Assembly: GCA_019636345.1 (NCBI GenBank) | Contig: JAHBXQ010000004.1 | Coordinates: 434,001 to 498,000, forward strand | Length of the DNA stretch: 64,000 nt | DNA from: Pirellulales bacterium | GTDB lineage: Bacteria; Planctomycetota; Planctomycetia; Pirellulales; Lacipirellulaceae | Reading direction: 5' to 3' | Part shown: positions 52,757 to 61,797 of the stretch, in pieces | How the letters are laid out: each line of letters begins with the position of its first letter | Numbering within the stretch: the stretch's first letter is position 1 | The notes under the pieces: generated by a model | Database searches by the model: none | The model's input: only the letters and a program-made list of their open reading frames with translations | What the model was told of the DNA's origin: nothing | Program-made: the position numbers and the translations under genes

Positions 52757-54739
52757 ATGATTGCCAAGCTTTTCGCCATATTTATCGTCCTGTCCCTGGC
52801 GGGCGTCGCTCGCGCTGCTGAAACGTGCGGCGACGTGAGCAGCCCCGATGGCCAGTTGCGGGTGCGGATTGTGCTCGACGACGCGGGAGCGCCACGGTAC
52901 GCGATCGAACGGCAGGGCCGCCCCGTGCTGCTCGACTCGAAGTTGGGGCTCGTGCGGGACGACGCCGATTTCACGAGCGGCCTTCGCTTCCTCGGCGCCG
53001 AGCCGGTGCACGTCGTCGTCGACGAGTACGAGATTCTCACGGCCAAGCGTCGCCGCAATCGCTACGAGGCGAACGAGGCCGTATTTCACTATGCCGAATC
53101 CGGGGGGCGATTGCTCGATGTCGTGTTCCGCGTTTCTCGCGACGGCGTCGCGTTTCGCTATCGCTTTCCCGAGACCGACGCGACGACGCATGAGATCAAG
53201 ACCGAGGCGACCTCGTTCCGCTTCCTCCCCGCGACGCGCGCCTGGTTGCAGCCGATGTCGGTCGCCAAGACCGGGTGGGAGAAGTCCAATCCGTCGTACG
53301 AGGAGTACTACGAGAAGGACGTCGAAGTCGGCAAGCCGTCGCCGACCGGCGCCGGATGGGTCTTCCCCGCGTTGTTTCGCACGACAGCGTTTGAGGAAGG
53401 TGACACGTGGGTGCTCCTCAGCGAAACGGGGCTGGGCCGCACCTACTGCGGCTGCCGTCTGGGGAGCGAGTCTCCCGGCGGCGAGTACGCGATCGCTTTC
53501 GCCGATCCCCGCGAGGTCTTCCCCGGCGGTCCGGCGAATCCGACCTCGTCGCTCCCGTGGACGACCCCCTGGCGGGTGATCGTCGTCGGCTCGCTGGAGA
53601 CCGTGACCGAATCGATGTTGGGGGTCGATTTGGCCGATCCGCCCGCGGAACCGGCGGCCGCCGCCGATCTCCCGGGCAAGTCCTCGTGGAGTTGGGTCTT
53701 GCTGAAGGACGACCACACCGTGTTCGACGTGCAGAAGCAGTTCATCGACTACGCCCGCGACATGCACTGGAAGTATTGCCTCGTCGACGCAGATTGGGAT
53801 CGCAAGATCGGCGAAGAAAAATTGGCCGAACTGGTTCGCTACGGTCGCGACAAGAATGTGAAGATCATTGTCTGGTACAACTCGGCCGGCTCGTGGAACA
53901 CGACCCCCTACACGCCGCGCGACAAGATGCTTTCGCACGAGAGTCGCGTCGCGGAATTCGAGAAGCTCAAGGAGCTCGGCGTCGCGGGGCTGAAGATCGA
54001 CTTCTTCGGCGGCGACGGGCAATCGATGATCGCCTACTACCACGACATTCTCGAGGACGCGGCGCCGTACGGACTGGCGATCAACTTCCACGGGGCCACG
54101 CTCCCCCGCGGCTGGCAGCGAACTTACCCCCATTTGATGACGATGGAGTCGATCCGCGGCATGGAGTTCATCACGTTCGAGCAGGCCAACGCCGATCAGG
54201 CGCCGAGTCACAACGCCCTGCTGCCGTTCACGCGCAACGTGTTCGACCCGATGGACTACACGCCGACGGCGCTCGACCGCGTGCCGAACATCCGTCGGCG
54301 GACGACGGCGGGGCACGAGTTGGCGCTGGCGGTGCTGTTCACCTCGGGGATCCAGCACTACGCCGAGATCCCCGCCGGGATGGTCAAGGCGCCTGATTTC
54401 GTGCAGGAGTTCTTGCGTCATGTCCCCGCCGTTTGGGACGACGTGAAGTTCCTCGCCGGCGAGCCGGGCAAGTTCGTCGTCCTGGCCCGCCGCTGCGGCG
54501 ATCGCTGGTACGTCGCGGGAATCAACGGCGAACCGACCCCGCGGAGCATCGCGTTGCCGCTGGGCGAACTGGGCGTCTCGCGGGCGGAGACGATGACGGT
54601 CATCGCCGACGGCCCCGTCGAAGCCGAAGGACCGTCGTTCCGGGAAGAGCGCGTCTCGCTCGGCGAACGGCCGTGGGAAACGACGCTCCCTCCCCACGGC
54701 GGATTTGTCGGCGTGGTCCGCGCACGCGCGAGCCAATAG
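52757..54739 (+). CDS. Exported glycoside hydrolase family 97 enzyme
   Basis: The 660-residue protein has a signal peptide (MIAKLFAIFIVLSLAGVARA) and the three-part GH97 plan: an N-terminal beta-sandwich (about 25-300), a (beta/alpha)8 catalytic domain (about 305-570) and a C-terminal beta domain. In the catalytic domain GLKIDFFGGDGQ carries Asp415, at the position of the nucleophile in retaining members. TMESIRGME carries Glu464, the likely acid/base. That pattern favours a retaining alpha-galactosidase-like enzyme over inverting SusB-type alpha-glucosidases. The substrate is an inference. The calcium-binding Glu residues are not checked. It is divergently transcribed from acs. Confidence 0.93.
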   Translation: MIAKLFAIFIVLSLAGVARAAETCGDVSSPDGQLRVRIVLDDAGAPRYAIERQGRPVLLDSKLGLVRDDADFTSGLRFLGAEPVHVVVDEYEILTAKRRRNRYEANEAVFHYAESGGRLLDVVFRVSRDGVAFRYRFPETDATTHEIKTEATSFRFLPATRAWLQPMSVAKTGWEKSNPSYEEYYEKDVEVGKPSPTGAGWVFPALFRTTAFEEGDTWVLLSETGLGRTYCGCRLGSESPGGEYAIAFADPREVFPGGPANPTSSLPWTTPWRVIVVGSLETVTESMLGVDLADPPAEPAAAADLPGKSSWSWVLLKDDHTVFDVQKQFIDYARDMHWKYCLVDADWDRKIGEEKLAELVRYGRDKNVKIIVWYNSAGSWNTTPYTPRDKMLSHESRVAEFEKLKELGVAGLKIDFFGGDGQSMIAYYHDILEDAAPYGLAINFHGATLPRGWQRTYPHLMTMESIRGMEFITFEQANADQAPSHNALLPFTRNVFDPMDYTPTALDRVPNIRRRTTAGHELALAVLFTSGIQHYAEIPAGMVKAPDFVQEFLRHVPAVWDDVKFLAGEPGKFVVLARRCGDRWYVAGINGEPTPRSIALPLGELGVSRAETMTVIADGPVEAEGPSFREERVSLGERPWETTLPPHGGFVGVVRARASQ

Positions 54740-54814
54740 TCGGCGCCAGTCGGCGTCGCCCCTCCGGGGCGACCGATCGCCGACGCTTCCTGCGCCCAGG
54801 CGACGATTGCATCG

Positions 54815-56041
54815 CTATTCCGCCAGCGCCTCGTCGGCCGCCGCTTCGCACAAGTCGAGCGTGAACTCGACGTCCGCTTCCACTTCGTCCGCGGTCGCGG
54901 CTTCGCCCTCGTCGGCGAGCAGCCAGTTCGGACACGCGAACGGGCTCTCGTCGGCCGGGCAGTCGCCGAAGCTGATCCCCATCGCCCGGGCCGCTTGCAC
55001 CGCGGCCCCGCACGGATCGACCTCGCGAATGTGATTGACCGCCTCCATGATCGCCACGCTTCCCATCTCGGGCGGGTTGTAGCAAATCATCTCTCCGAAC
55101 CGTCGCTCGACAATCAGCCGCACCGCGTGGGCGCCGTATTGCGTGGCCAGCACGCGATCGAATGTCGTTGGCGCCCCGCCTCGTTGCAGATGGCCGAGGA
55201 TCACCGTGCGGCACTCGCGATGGAGCCGGCGTTCGATCTCACCCGCCACCAGCGGCCCGATCCCTCCCAGCTTCGCTTGGGCGCCTGCTCGCTCCTGCGA
55301 TACGAGCCCCACGTCCGGCAACGGCGCCCCCTCGGCGACGACGACCAGCGTGAACTTCTTCCCTTTCGCCTCGCGGTCGAGGATTTTGTGGCATACGTCG
55401 TCGTAGGTCCACGGAATCTCGGGGAGCAGGATGACGTCCCCCCCGCCCGCAATTCCTGCGTGCAGGGCGATCCACCCCGCGTGGCGCCCCATAACCTCCA
55501 GGACCATGATTCGCTCGTGGCTGGCCGCGGTCGTGTGGAGCCGATCGAGGGCGTTGGTCGCGCACTCGACCGCGCTGTCGAACCCGAACGTAAATGCGGT
55601 CGCCTGCAGGTCGTTGTCGATCGTCTTGGGGACCCCCACGACGGGGATGCCGTATTCGTGAAATTGCTGGGCGACGGCAAGCGAGCCGTCGCCGCCGATG
55701 CAGATCAGACCTTCGATTCCCAACTGCCGAACCGTGCCGGCGACTCCTTCGAGCAGTTCCGGATCCAGTTCGACCCGATCGGCGACCCCGACCGTGGCTG
55801 CGAACCGGCCTTTGTTCGTCGACCCCAGGATCGTCCCCCCCTGGTTGAGGATCCCGGTCGTGTTTTTCGAAGTGAGCGTGACGTAGTTGACGGGGTTGTA
55901 GAGTCCCTCGTATCCCTTGAGGAACCCGAGACACTCGTACCCGAGTTGATGGGCCGCCTTGAACGCTCCGCGGATGACCGCGTTGAGTCCGGGGCAGTCG
56001 CCCCCGCTGGTGAGAATGCCGATGCGTTTCTTGGCGCTCAT
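54815..56041 (-). CDS. pfkA: 6-phosphofructokinase
   Basis: The 408-residue enzyme has the PFK family core: TSGGDCPGLN at residues 11-20, GGDGS at 116-120, PKTIDND at 138-144 with catalytic Asp142, and the MGRHAGWIAL segment. It phosphorylates fructose-6-phosphate. Gly119, at the position of E. coli Gly104, predicts use of ATP, whereas Lys139 (E. coli Gly124) is usual in pyrophosphate-dependent enzymes, so the phosphoryl donor is uncertain. A C-terminal acidic tail of about 50 residues follows the core. The start at 56041 is chosen on the conserved MSAKKRIGILTSGGD; the longer frame is not supported. Confidence 0.92.
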   Translation of the reverse strand: MSAKKRIGILTSGGDCPGLNAVIRGAFKAAHQLGYECLGFLKGYEGLYNPVNYVTLTSKNTTGILNQGGTILGSTNKGRFAATVGVADRVELDPELLEGVAGTVRQLGIEGLICIGGDGSLAVAQQFHEYGIPVVGVPKTIDNDLQATAFTFGFDSAVECATNALDRLHTTAASHERIMVLEVMGRHAGWIALHAGIAGGGDVILLPEIPWTYDDVCHKILDREAKGKKFTLVVVAEGAPLPDVGLVSQERAGAQAKLGGIGPLVAGEIERRLHRECRTVILGHLQRGGAPTTFDRVLATQYGAHAVRLIVERRFGEMICYNPPEMGSVAIMEAVNHIREVDPCGAAVQAARAMGISFGDCPADESPFACPNWLLADEGEAATADEVEADVEFTLDLCEAAADEALAE

Positions 56042-56308
56042 GACGGAGGGAATCCTGCGAGGATACGTAGGCGACGATGGTCTGCGGCGCAACGCCGAAC
56101 AGACAATCGTAGGTCGCACTCGGCCCTCGCGCGGGGGATTGCCGCGGCCGGAACAACCGGCGCACTCCGCGTGCCCTGCAAGACCCGTCCCGCCCGACGC
56201 TTGCCGGCTTAGCAGGCAGACCAAGGGAACAGGTACGCGCGCGGATCACAGCCGTCCGGGAGTCTGCCGGCCGTGCTCCGCAAGCCGGTCTCTTCTTTCA
56301 ACGACCGG

Positions 56309-57025
56309 TCAGCGCCTCGACAGCCGCCGCCAACCCAATCGCAGGAGCATCCGCAACTTCCCGAGCCCCTCGCCCGCAGTGACCTTCGACTCCCCTTCGC
56401 GACGGTCGGTGAACGTGATCGGCGTCTCAGCGAAGGTCGCCCCTTGCTCTCGCAGTCGCCACAGCATTTCTTCCAGATATGCGTAGCCGCTCTCACGCAG
56501 CAGCGAGAAGTCGAGCCGCTCGAGCGCCGCGACGCGGTACAGCCGGAACGCCGTGCTGGCATCGCGGACCGGCAGTCCGAGCGCCGCCCGAGTCGCGAGA
56601 TTCACCGCGCGGCTTACGAGCCGCCGCGACAACGGCCACCCGTCGACGATTCCGCCGGGACAGTAACGCGAGCCGATCACCACGTCGGCGTCGGTGCGGA
56701 CCTGCGTCTCGACGAGTCGCGGCAAGGCGTCAGGGGGATGACTCCAATCGGCGTCGAGCGTCGCAAGCCACTCCGCTCGTCGGGCAATCGCCCACTGCAT
56801 CGCCGCCCATGTCGCGCTGCCCAGCCCCTGCTTGCCGGAGCGGTGGATGACGTGCAACCAGTCGCATTGCCGGGCTTGCTCGTCGCACCACGTCCCCGTG
56901 CCGTCGGGCGAATTGTCGTCGACCACCACTACCTTGGCGTCGGGCGAGGCGTCGCGCACCGCCGCCACCAGCGACGGCAGGTTCTCTCGTTCGTTGTACG
57001 TGGCTATCGCGACCAGCATCGGCAC
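56309..57025 (-). CDS. Dolichol-phosphate mannosyltransferase-like glycosyltransferase (GT2)
   Basis: The 238-residue protein begins MPMLVAIATYNERENL and has the GT-A nucleotide-sugar motifs VVVDDNSPDGT and TLDADWSHPP, with the metal-binding D-A-D. A DPM1-like tail follows (GSRYCPGG, VRDASTAFRLYR, EMLWRL, EVPITF-like ETPITFTDR). It has no membrane tail, like human DPM1. It likely transfers a sugar to polyprenyl phosphate for cell-envelope glycosylation. The start is GTG at 57025, with GGGAG six bases upstream; ATG at 57019 is the alternative. Confidence 0.9.
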   Translation of the reverse strand: MPMLVAIATYNERENLPSLVAAVRDASPDAKVVVVDDNSPDGTGTWCDEQARQCDWLHVIHRSGKQGLGSATWAAMQWAIARRAEWLATLDADWSHPPDALPRLVETQVRTDADVVIGSRYCPGGIVDGWPLSRRLVSRAVNLATRAALGLPVRDASTAFRLYRVAALERLDFSLLRESGYAYLEEMLWRLREQGATFAETPITFTDRREGESKVTAGEGLGKLRMLLRLGWRRLSRR

Positions 57026-57119
57026 GCAGGACTCCCTCCATGAATCGCAACACTCGGCGCCCCGCGTCGCCGGCGCCAGGGGCGAAGGACAGGCGTCAAG
57101 TACGGCTGGCGTCGAAGGG

Positions 57120-58727
57120 TCAGTCGAGGAACAGCCAGTTCATCAGGGCCAGGATCGGCAGCAAGATGCAGCAGCTGTAGGCCATGTAGCCGAAGAAGCT
57201 GGGCATCTTCACTCCCGATTTCTCGGCGATCGCCTTGACCATGAAGTTCGGGCCGTTGCCGATGTAAGTCATGGCGCCCATGAAGACAGCTCCCAGACTG
57301 ATGCCGGAGAGAATCGCCGCGGGGACTTGCCCCGTATCGGCCGAGCTGGCCGCCGAAGCCGGGTCCTGCGCGGTCTGGAAGAACACCAAATACGTCGGCG
57401 CGTTGTCGAGGAACGACGACAGGGCGCCGGTCGCCCAGAAGAACTCGGCCGGGCCGAGCTTGAACTTTTCGACGATCGCCGCTCCGTTGGCGTTGAGAAT
57501 TTGCAGCGCGGGCTGCATGCAGACGAAGATCCCCACGAACAGCGCGGCCACCTCGACGATCGCCGCGTAGTTGAAGTTGTTCTCTTCCCGGACGCGACTC
57601 GAGCCGAAGTGAAGCGACGCGGCCACGAGGGCGAGTTGCACCACCTCGCGAAGGTACATCGGCGGGTGCCATTCGGTTCCGGGCAGCGCCTTCGAGGGAT
57701 CAAGCAGCGCTACGGCCAACACGACCCCGGTCAGCAAGGCTCCGTTGACGGCCAGTCCCTCGATCTTCAGCCGGCGAACCTGCGTTAGGTCCCGCTCGAT
57801 GTCGCGGAGCGTCTCACGCCGGTGGAACCAGAGGTGATCAAGGAGACAGTACGTAAGCAACAACATCCCGTTGGTGAAGAGCCACTCCTGCCACAGCCCC
57901 ATCGTCCACAGGAACCCGACTCCCTTGAGATAGCCCAGGAACAGCGGCGGGTCGCCGATCGGCAGCAGGCAGCCGCCGCAATTGCAGACGATGAAGATGA
58001 AAAAGATGACGGTGTGGGCGACGTTTTTGCGCTCGCGATTGGTTTCCAAGAGCGGTCTGATAAGCACCATCGCGGCGCCGGTGGTGCCGATGAAGCTGGC
58101 CAGCACGCCGCCGACGGCCATGAACAGCCCGTTGGTGAGCGGATCGGCGGTCAGATCGCCCGTGATGCGAATGCCGCCGGCGATGACATAAAGGCTGAAC
58201 AAGAGCACGATGAACGGGATGTACTCGTGCAGAATCGCATTGGCGAGGATTGCCTTGACGAAGCCGACCTGAACGCCGTCGACGGGTTGGACCACGGCGT
58301 GCCCGGGCCAGTGCGCCTCGACCGGCGCGTGATGCAGGAAGGCGTAGTACGCGAGGGTGACCAGCCCCAGCCCTGCGGCAACCTTGAATCGGTTGAGGTT
58401 GTGCTCCCACCAATGCTCGGTGGCGTGCAGCAGCGGAAAGACTGCAATCGCGCCCAGAAGCAGCACGAACGGAATCACCGACCAAGCGGGCGGGGGCGAG
58501 GCGTGGTCGGCGGCATGCTCGACGGCCAGACCCGCCGCGTGAGCCGCGCCTTCCGAGACCGCGACGGCGTGGGCCGCGTGGCCGAGCGACTGCTCGGTCC
58601 ATCCTTGCGGCACATGAGCGAACATCGCCGCGGCGTAGGCCAGCAGGACCGCAAGGAGGACCAGGACGACGCTGTTGCCGCCGGGCAGCGTTCCGGCACG
58701 ATTCATGGTGATGGCGTCCGACGACAC
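57120..58727 (-). CDS. nhaD: NhaD/ArsB-type sodium:proton antiporter
   Basis: This 535-residue protein belongs to the ion transporter (IT) superfamily, with about twelve to thirteen helices. It shows [39 protein letters not shown] and [14 protein letters not shown] motifs of the NhaD/ArsB group, and the [16 protein letters not shown] ending. An extra N-terminal hydrophobic segment and a histidine-rich loop (about residues 48-80) precede the core. It likely exchanges Na+ for H+, which fits a marine or saline lifestyle. The start is GTG at 58727 with GGGGGAG upstream; an ATG at 58706 is the alternative. It is transcribed with the glycosyltransferase gene 94 bases downstream. Confidence 0.85.
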   Translation of the reverse strand: MSSDAITMNRAGTLPGGNSVVLVLLAVLLAYAAAMFAHVPQGWTEQSLGHAAHAVAVSEGAAHAAGLAVEHAADHASPPPAWSVIPFVLLLGAIAVFPLLHATEHWWEHNLNRFKVAAGLGLVTLAYYAFLHHAPVEAHWPGHAVVQPVDGVQVGFVKAILANAILHEYIPFIVLLFSLYVIAGGIRITGDLTADPLTNGLFMAVGGVLASFIGTTGAAMVLIRPLLETNRERKNVAHTVIFFIFIVCNCGGCLLPIGDPPLFLGYLKGVGFLWTMGLWQEWLFTNGMLLLTYCLLDHLWFHRRETLRDIERDLTQVRRLKIEGLAVNGALLTGVVLAVALLDPSKALPGTEWHPPMYLREVVQLALVAASLHFGSSRVREENNFNYAAIVEVAALFVGIFVCMQPALQILNANGAAIVEKFKLGPAEFFWATGALSSFLDNAPTYLVFFQTAQDPASAASSADTGQVPAAILSGISLGAVFMGAMTYIGNGPNFMVKAIAEKSGVKMPSFFGYMAYSCCILLPILALMNWLFLD

Positions 58728-59579
58728 GGTGACTCCCCCCGGGAGGCGGCAATGCGTGGAGCCTGCCGTGCGAGGGACTTGCGAGTGCGACGGCCGCAGC
58801 GTCGCATCGGTCCCAAACTACGGGGTCGGCAGGCGTTCGTCCATGCCCCGCGGACGCACCCCTGGCGAGCGTCGGTCAGAGCACGCTCGCCGGCGGCTTT
58901 GCAAGTGCAAAGTCTGGCCATCCGGGCGCATTGGTGCGCAACGACTGCGCACCGGCGGACCCTAGGCCGCGAGTTACGCAACCGTAGCTCTAGGATGCGA
59001 ACGAATCTCGATCGGCAACCCGCAGGGGGGGAGTTCGGGCGAATTCCGCCCCGGCGGCGATCGGCAGAAGCCGTACAGGCGATACGGTGCGCGAGCTTCG
59101 CGGGGGGGGCGACTCGGAAAGACGGATGAGATCCCAGCGTTCGAACGAGGTCCCGACTGCAAGGAGCCGGAACCCCGCGGTCGCCTGAGTCGGCAGGCGG
59201 CGCGCACCGGCGAGTGATTTCGGTCCCGCCCCCCCGTCGCCGGTCTGCCGCAGTTCCGCGCTTGGGTCCGTCGTCGAACGAGGTCGATTCTTCCCGGCTG
59301 CGAGGGGGGGTGGCCACGACGTTCTTGGCCACCCCCAGCTTTCCCCAGCTTTTGGCGGGCCGCCCGGGGGGGGGGCGAAGGCCGAGTTCGCCCCCCAAAC
59401 CCCGCATTTGCGAAAAACAGAGAATTCAATGCGCAACGTTTGCGTGCGATCTTGGGTGATTTTGATTAATCTGAGGGTAGCGATTCCTCGCGATTTGAGC
59501 CCTGCTCGATCCGCGACTCCTCATTTTCGCCTCGCTGTCGGGTCCCGCTCGTCAGCCGCCTTCAACGGGAGAAGACCTC
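58728..59579. other. Long intergenic region with inverted repeats and homopolymer tracts
   Basis: This 852-base region lies between nhaD (minus strand) and the PEP-CTERM gene (plus strand). It contains two perfect inverted repeats (58897-58912 and 58933-58953), a G10 run at 59366-59375 and a tandem CCCCAGCTTT repeat at 59333-59352. A G7-8 run lies near 59100 and an AT-rich patch near 59455-59485 that may hold the PEP-CTERM gene promoter. Several open frames here are arginine/proline-rich artefacts. I see no conserved gene or structural RNA. Confidence 0.45.
58897..58953. repeat. Pair of perfect inverted repeats upstream of nhaD
   Basis: CTTTGCA-AG-TGCAAAG occupies 58897-58912. GGTGCGCA at 58933-58940 pairs with TGCGCACC at 58946-58953. 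Both are 170-230 bases upstream of the nhaD start on its coding strand and could be operators or attenuator-like structures. Confidence 0.5.
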
Positions 59580-60320
59580 ATGAAGTTACCGAGACTGTTG
59601 GCCGCCGCGGCCCTGACGCTGGTCGTCGGGCAGGCCCAGGCGGCTTCCTTGACCTTCAGCATCGGCGTGCGCGAAGCGAGCAGCACGACGACGATTGGCG
59701 CTAACGGCGGAGCGACCGCCGGGATTGAATTCATCGATCTTGACCTGCACCCCGTCCCGCTCGACGGCAGTTGGCATAAGGTCACGATCGACCTGCCGAC
59801 GGGGACGGTCACGCCGTTCGCCGGCGCCACTGCCGACGGCATTCTCACTTCGTCGAACGGTTACGGCGTGTTGGAGATGATCCGGATCCGTAACACGGCC
59901 GGCATCACCGCTCCCATTCAGATCTTCCTCGACGATCTTGTCCATACCGAGCCGAACGGGAACGCGACGCACTTAGGCTGGGAAGGCCTGCCGCTCGCGA
60001 CCGAGCACATCTTTCAGGAGCCGAACTTCTCCGGCTCGACGGCGGGCAACCTGTTGGCCGGCGGGACCTCGTTAGTCACGGACTCGATGGCTAACACCGG
60101 CTCGCAGTCATATGAAGTGAAGATGCAGTTCGTTGACGCCACGACGACGAGGTGGGTGCGCCTGACGACGTTCAACACCGTCTCGGGCGGGAACCCCACG
60201 ATCCGGCTCGACGCGGAGATCAGCTTCTGGGTCAAGGGGACTCCGATCCCCGAGCCCGCGAGCCTGACTCTGGCAGGGATCGTCGCCTGCGGATTGGCCG
60301 TCGTTCGGCGACGGGGCTAA
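59580..60320 (+). CDS. Exported PEP-CTERM protein of unknown function
   Basis: The 246-residue protein starts with a signal peptide (MKLPRLLAAAALTLVVGQAQA, cleaved before ASLTFS). It ends with a PEP-CTERM sorting signal: PIPEPASL, a hydrophobic helix and RRRG. The mature part is beta-strand-rich (FSIGVRE, FIDLDLHPV, KVTIDL, IQIFLDDL, VKMQFVD, AEISFWV), probably a carbohydrate-binding-like or jelly-roll fold. PEP-CTERM proteins are processed by an exosortase and displayed on the cell surface or exopolysaccharide. Function is unknown. It has a GGGAG ribosome binding site and a strong terminator, and so is monocistronic. Confidence 0.9.
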   Translation: MKLPRLLAAAALTLVVGQAQAASLTFSIGVREASSTTTIGANGGATAGIEFIDLDLHPVPLDGSWHKVTIDLPTGTVTPFAGATADGILTSSNGYGVLEMIRIRNTAGITAPIQIFLDDLVHTEPNGNATHLGWEGLPLATEHIFQEPNFSGSTAGNLLAGGTSLVTDSMANTGSQSYEVKMQFVDATTTRWVRLTTFNTVSGGNPTIRLDAEISFWVKGTPIPEPASLTLAGIVACGLAVVRRRG

Positions 60321-60354
60321 GCCGCAGCGGATCGACAATCTGCTCTCAGCGCAA

Positions 60355-60391
60355 CGAGCCCCCGGCGAAACGCCGGGGGCTCGTTTGTTTT
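60355..60391 (+). terminator. Rho-independent terminator after the PEP-CTERM gene
   Basis: CGAGCCCCCGGCG (60355-60367) pairs perfectly with CGCCGGGGGCTCG (60371-60383) around AAA, and TTTGTTTT follows. It lies 35 bases after the PEP-CTERM stop. Confidence 0.9.
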
Positions 60392-60417
60392 GCGGAGCGG
60401 TCGTCGTCGGAGACGGC

Positions 60418-61212
60418 TCAGGCGCCAAACTCCGGCCGACGGCGGCCAAGCTGGTTCTGCAGCCGCGAGACGATGGCGCTGTGCATCTGACTCACTCGGC
60501 TTTCGCTGAGATCGAGCGTAGCGCCGATCTCCTTCATCGTCATCTCCTCGTAGTAGTAGAGGATGATGATGAGCCGCTCGTTGCGGTTGAGACCCTTGGT
60601 AACGAGCCGCATGATGTCGGATTTCTGAATGCGGCCGGTGGGGTCTTCGCCTTTCTTGTCTTCCAGGACGTCGATCTCGCGGACGTCCTTGTAGCTGTCG
60701 GTCTCGTACCACTTCTTGTTGAGGCTCACCAGGTTCACGGCGTTCGCCTCAGTAATCATTTTTTCGAGTTCGGCGACTGAAATCGCCATGCGCTCGGCGA
60801 GTTCGATCTCGGTCGGTTGCCGGCCGTACTGGGCCTCGAGCTGCTTGACCGCCTCGTTGAGCTTGCTGGCCTTGGAACGAACCAGCCGCGGGACCCAGTC
60901 CATGCTTCGCAGTTCGTCGAGCATGGCGCCGCGAATGCGGGGAACGCAGTAAGTCTCGAACTTGACGCCGCGGTCCATGTCGAAAGCGTTGATCGCGTCC
61001 ATCAGCCCGAAGACGCCGGCCGAGATGAGGTCGTCGAGTTCGACTCCGTCGGGGAGCCGGGACCAGATGCGTTCGCCGTTGTATTTGACCAGGGGCAGAT
61101 ACTGCTCGACGAGTCGATTGCGCAACTCGCGACGGGGGTCTTTTTTGAACTCGCGCCAGACTTCGGCGATTTCCTCATCCGACGACCGTCTAGCCACCAG
61201 CATTGTCGCCAT
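60418..61212 (-). CDS. fliA: Flagellar sigma factor FliA (sigma-28)
   Basis: The 264-residue protein is a FliA/WhiG-type sigma-70 factor. Region 2 has LVEQYLPLVKYNGERI, DDLISAGVFGLMDAI and FETYCVPRIRGAMLDELRSMDWVPR, which is the sigma-28 signature. Region 3 has AVKQLEAQYGRQPTEIELAE. Region 4 ends with RLIIILYYYEEMTMKEIGATLDLSESRVSQMHS. It directs transcription of late flagellar genes. The ATG at 61212 has GGAGG five bases upstream. It lies downstream of the FlhG-like gene and the small membrane protein, in a flagellar-type cluster. Confidence 0.96.
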   Translation of the reverse strand: MATMLVARRSSDEEIAEVWREFKKDPRRELRNRLVEQYLPLVKYNGERIWSRLPDGVELDDLISAGVFGLMDAINAFDMDRGVKFETYCVPRIRGAMLDELRSMDWVPRLVRSKASKLNEAVKQLEAQYGRQPTEIELAERMAISVAELEKMITEANAVNLVSLNKKWYETDSYKDVREIDVLEDKKGEDPTGRIQKSDIMRLVTKGLNRNERLIIILYYYEEMTMKEIGATLDLSESRVSQMHSAIVSRLQNQLGRRRPEFGA

Positions 61213-61375
61213 GCAATCCTCCGTGATGCCTTGCCTCGCGCGGGGGACCGCAATGGTCGCCCGCCGAGTGCGAAGTCAGCGAGAGTCCTTCTCGCAGTGT
61301 CAGTTGTAATTGGATCGTGTCGTAAGGCTCGTCCCGACGCGAGGGGCGGTCAGTCAAGGCGCGACCAGGATGCAA

Positions 61376-61636
61376 TTAGGTCGTCGCGTTGGCATGTCCC
61401 CCCGCCGCCCGGGCGGCGGCAATGTCGCGAAGATCGGCTTCGATGCGCACGCGAATCGAATCCTCGATGGTCGTTTGGGCGAGGGTCCCGACGATGCCGC
61501 CGAGGACCGCAAAGATCGCCATCCAGCTCAAACCGGCGAACACCGCCGTCTCGAGGCTTCCGCCGTTCTTGAACGCTCGCAGCAGGACGACCGTCAGGCT
61601 GACCAGCCCCATAATGACGGCGTAACGTCGTGCCAT
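61376..61636 (-). CDS. Small membrane protein between flhG and fliA
   Basis: This 86-residue protein has two predicted transmembrane helices (about residues 5-20 and 30-52) and a basic/acidic amphipathic tail (TTIEDSIRVRIEADLRDIAAARAAG). I do not recognise a family. Its position between the flhG-like gene and fliA on the same strand suggests a flagellar or polar-placement role, but that is context only. The start at 61636 is chosen at the first ATG with a hydrophobic N-terminus. Confidence 0.7.
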   Translation of the reverse strand: MARRYAVIMGLVSLTVVLLRAFKNGGSLETAVFAGLSWMAIFAVLGGIVGTLAQTTIEDSIRVRIEADLRDIAAARAAGGHANATT

Positions 61637-61797
61637 GCGAACTGCCTCGACTGCCGGTAAACTCGTCGCAGTCGCGCCACATTGCCAACTCGGCGCGCGG
61701 CGAACTGCACTCTTGCGTTATCGTCATGGCGAGGCGTGGGGGTTGATCGGAATATGAGGAGGGAGCGATTTTTTTTCGTGCGAGAACTGCGCCCGCG

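Noticed and set aside
58990-59436. 148-residue open frame on the minus strand in the long intergenic region
   Set aside because: The residues have no family resemblance, no ribosome binding site is seen and the stretch contains homopolymer G/C runs. It might be part of a dispersed repeat, but I cannot show that.
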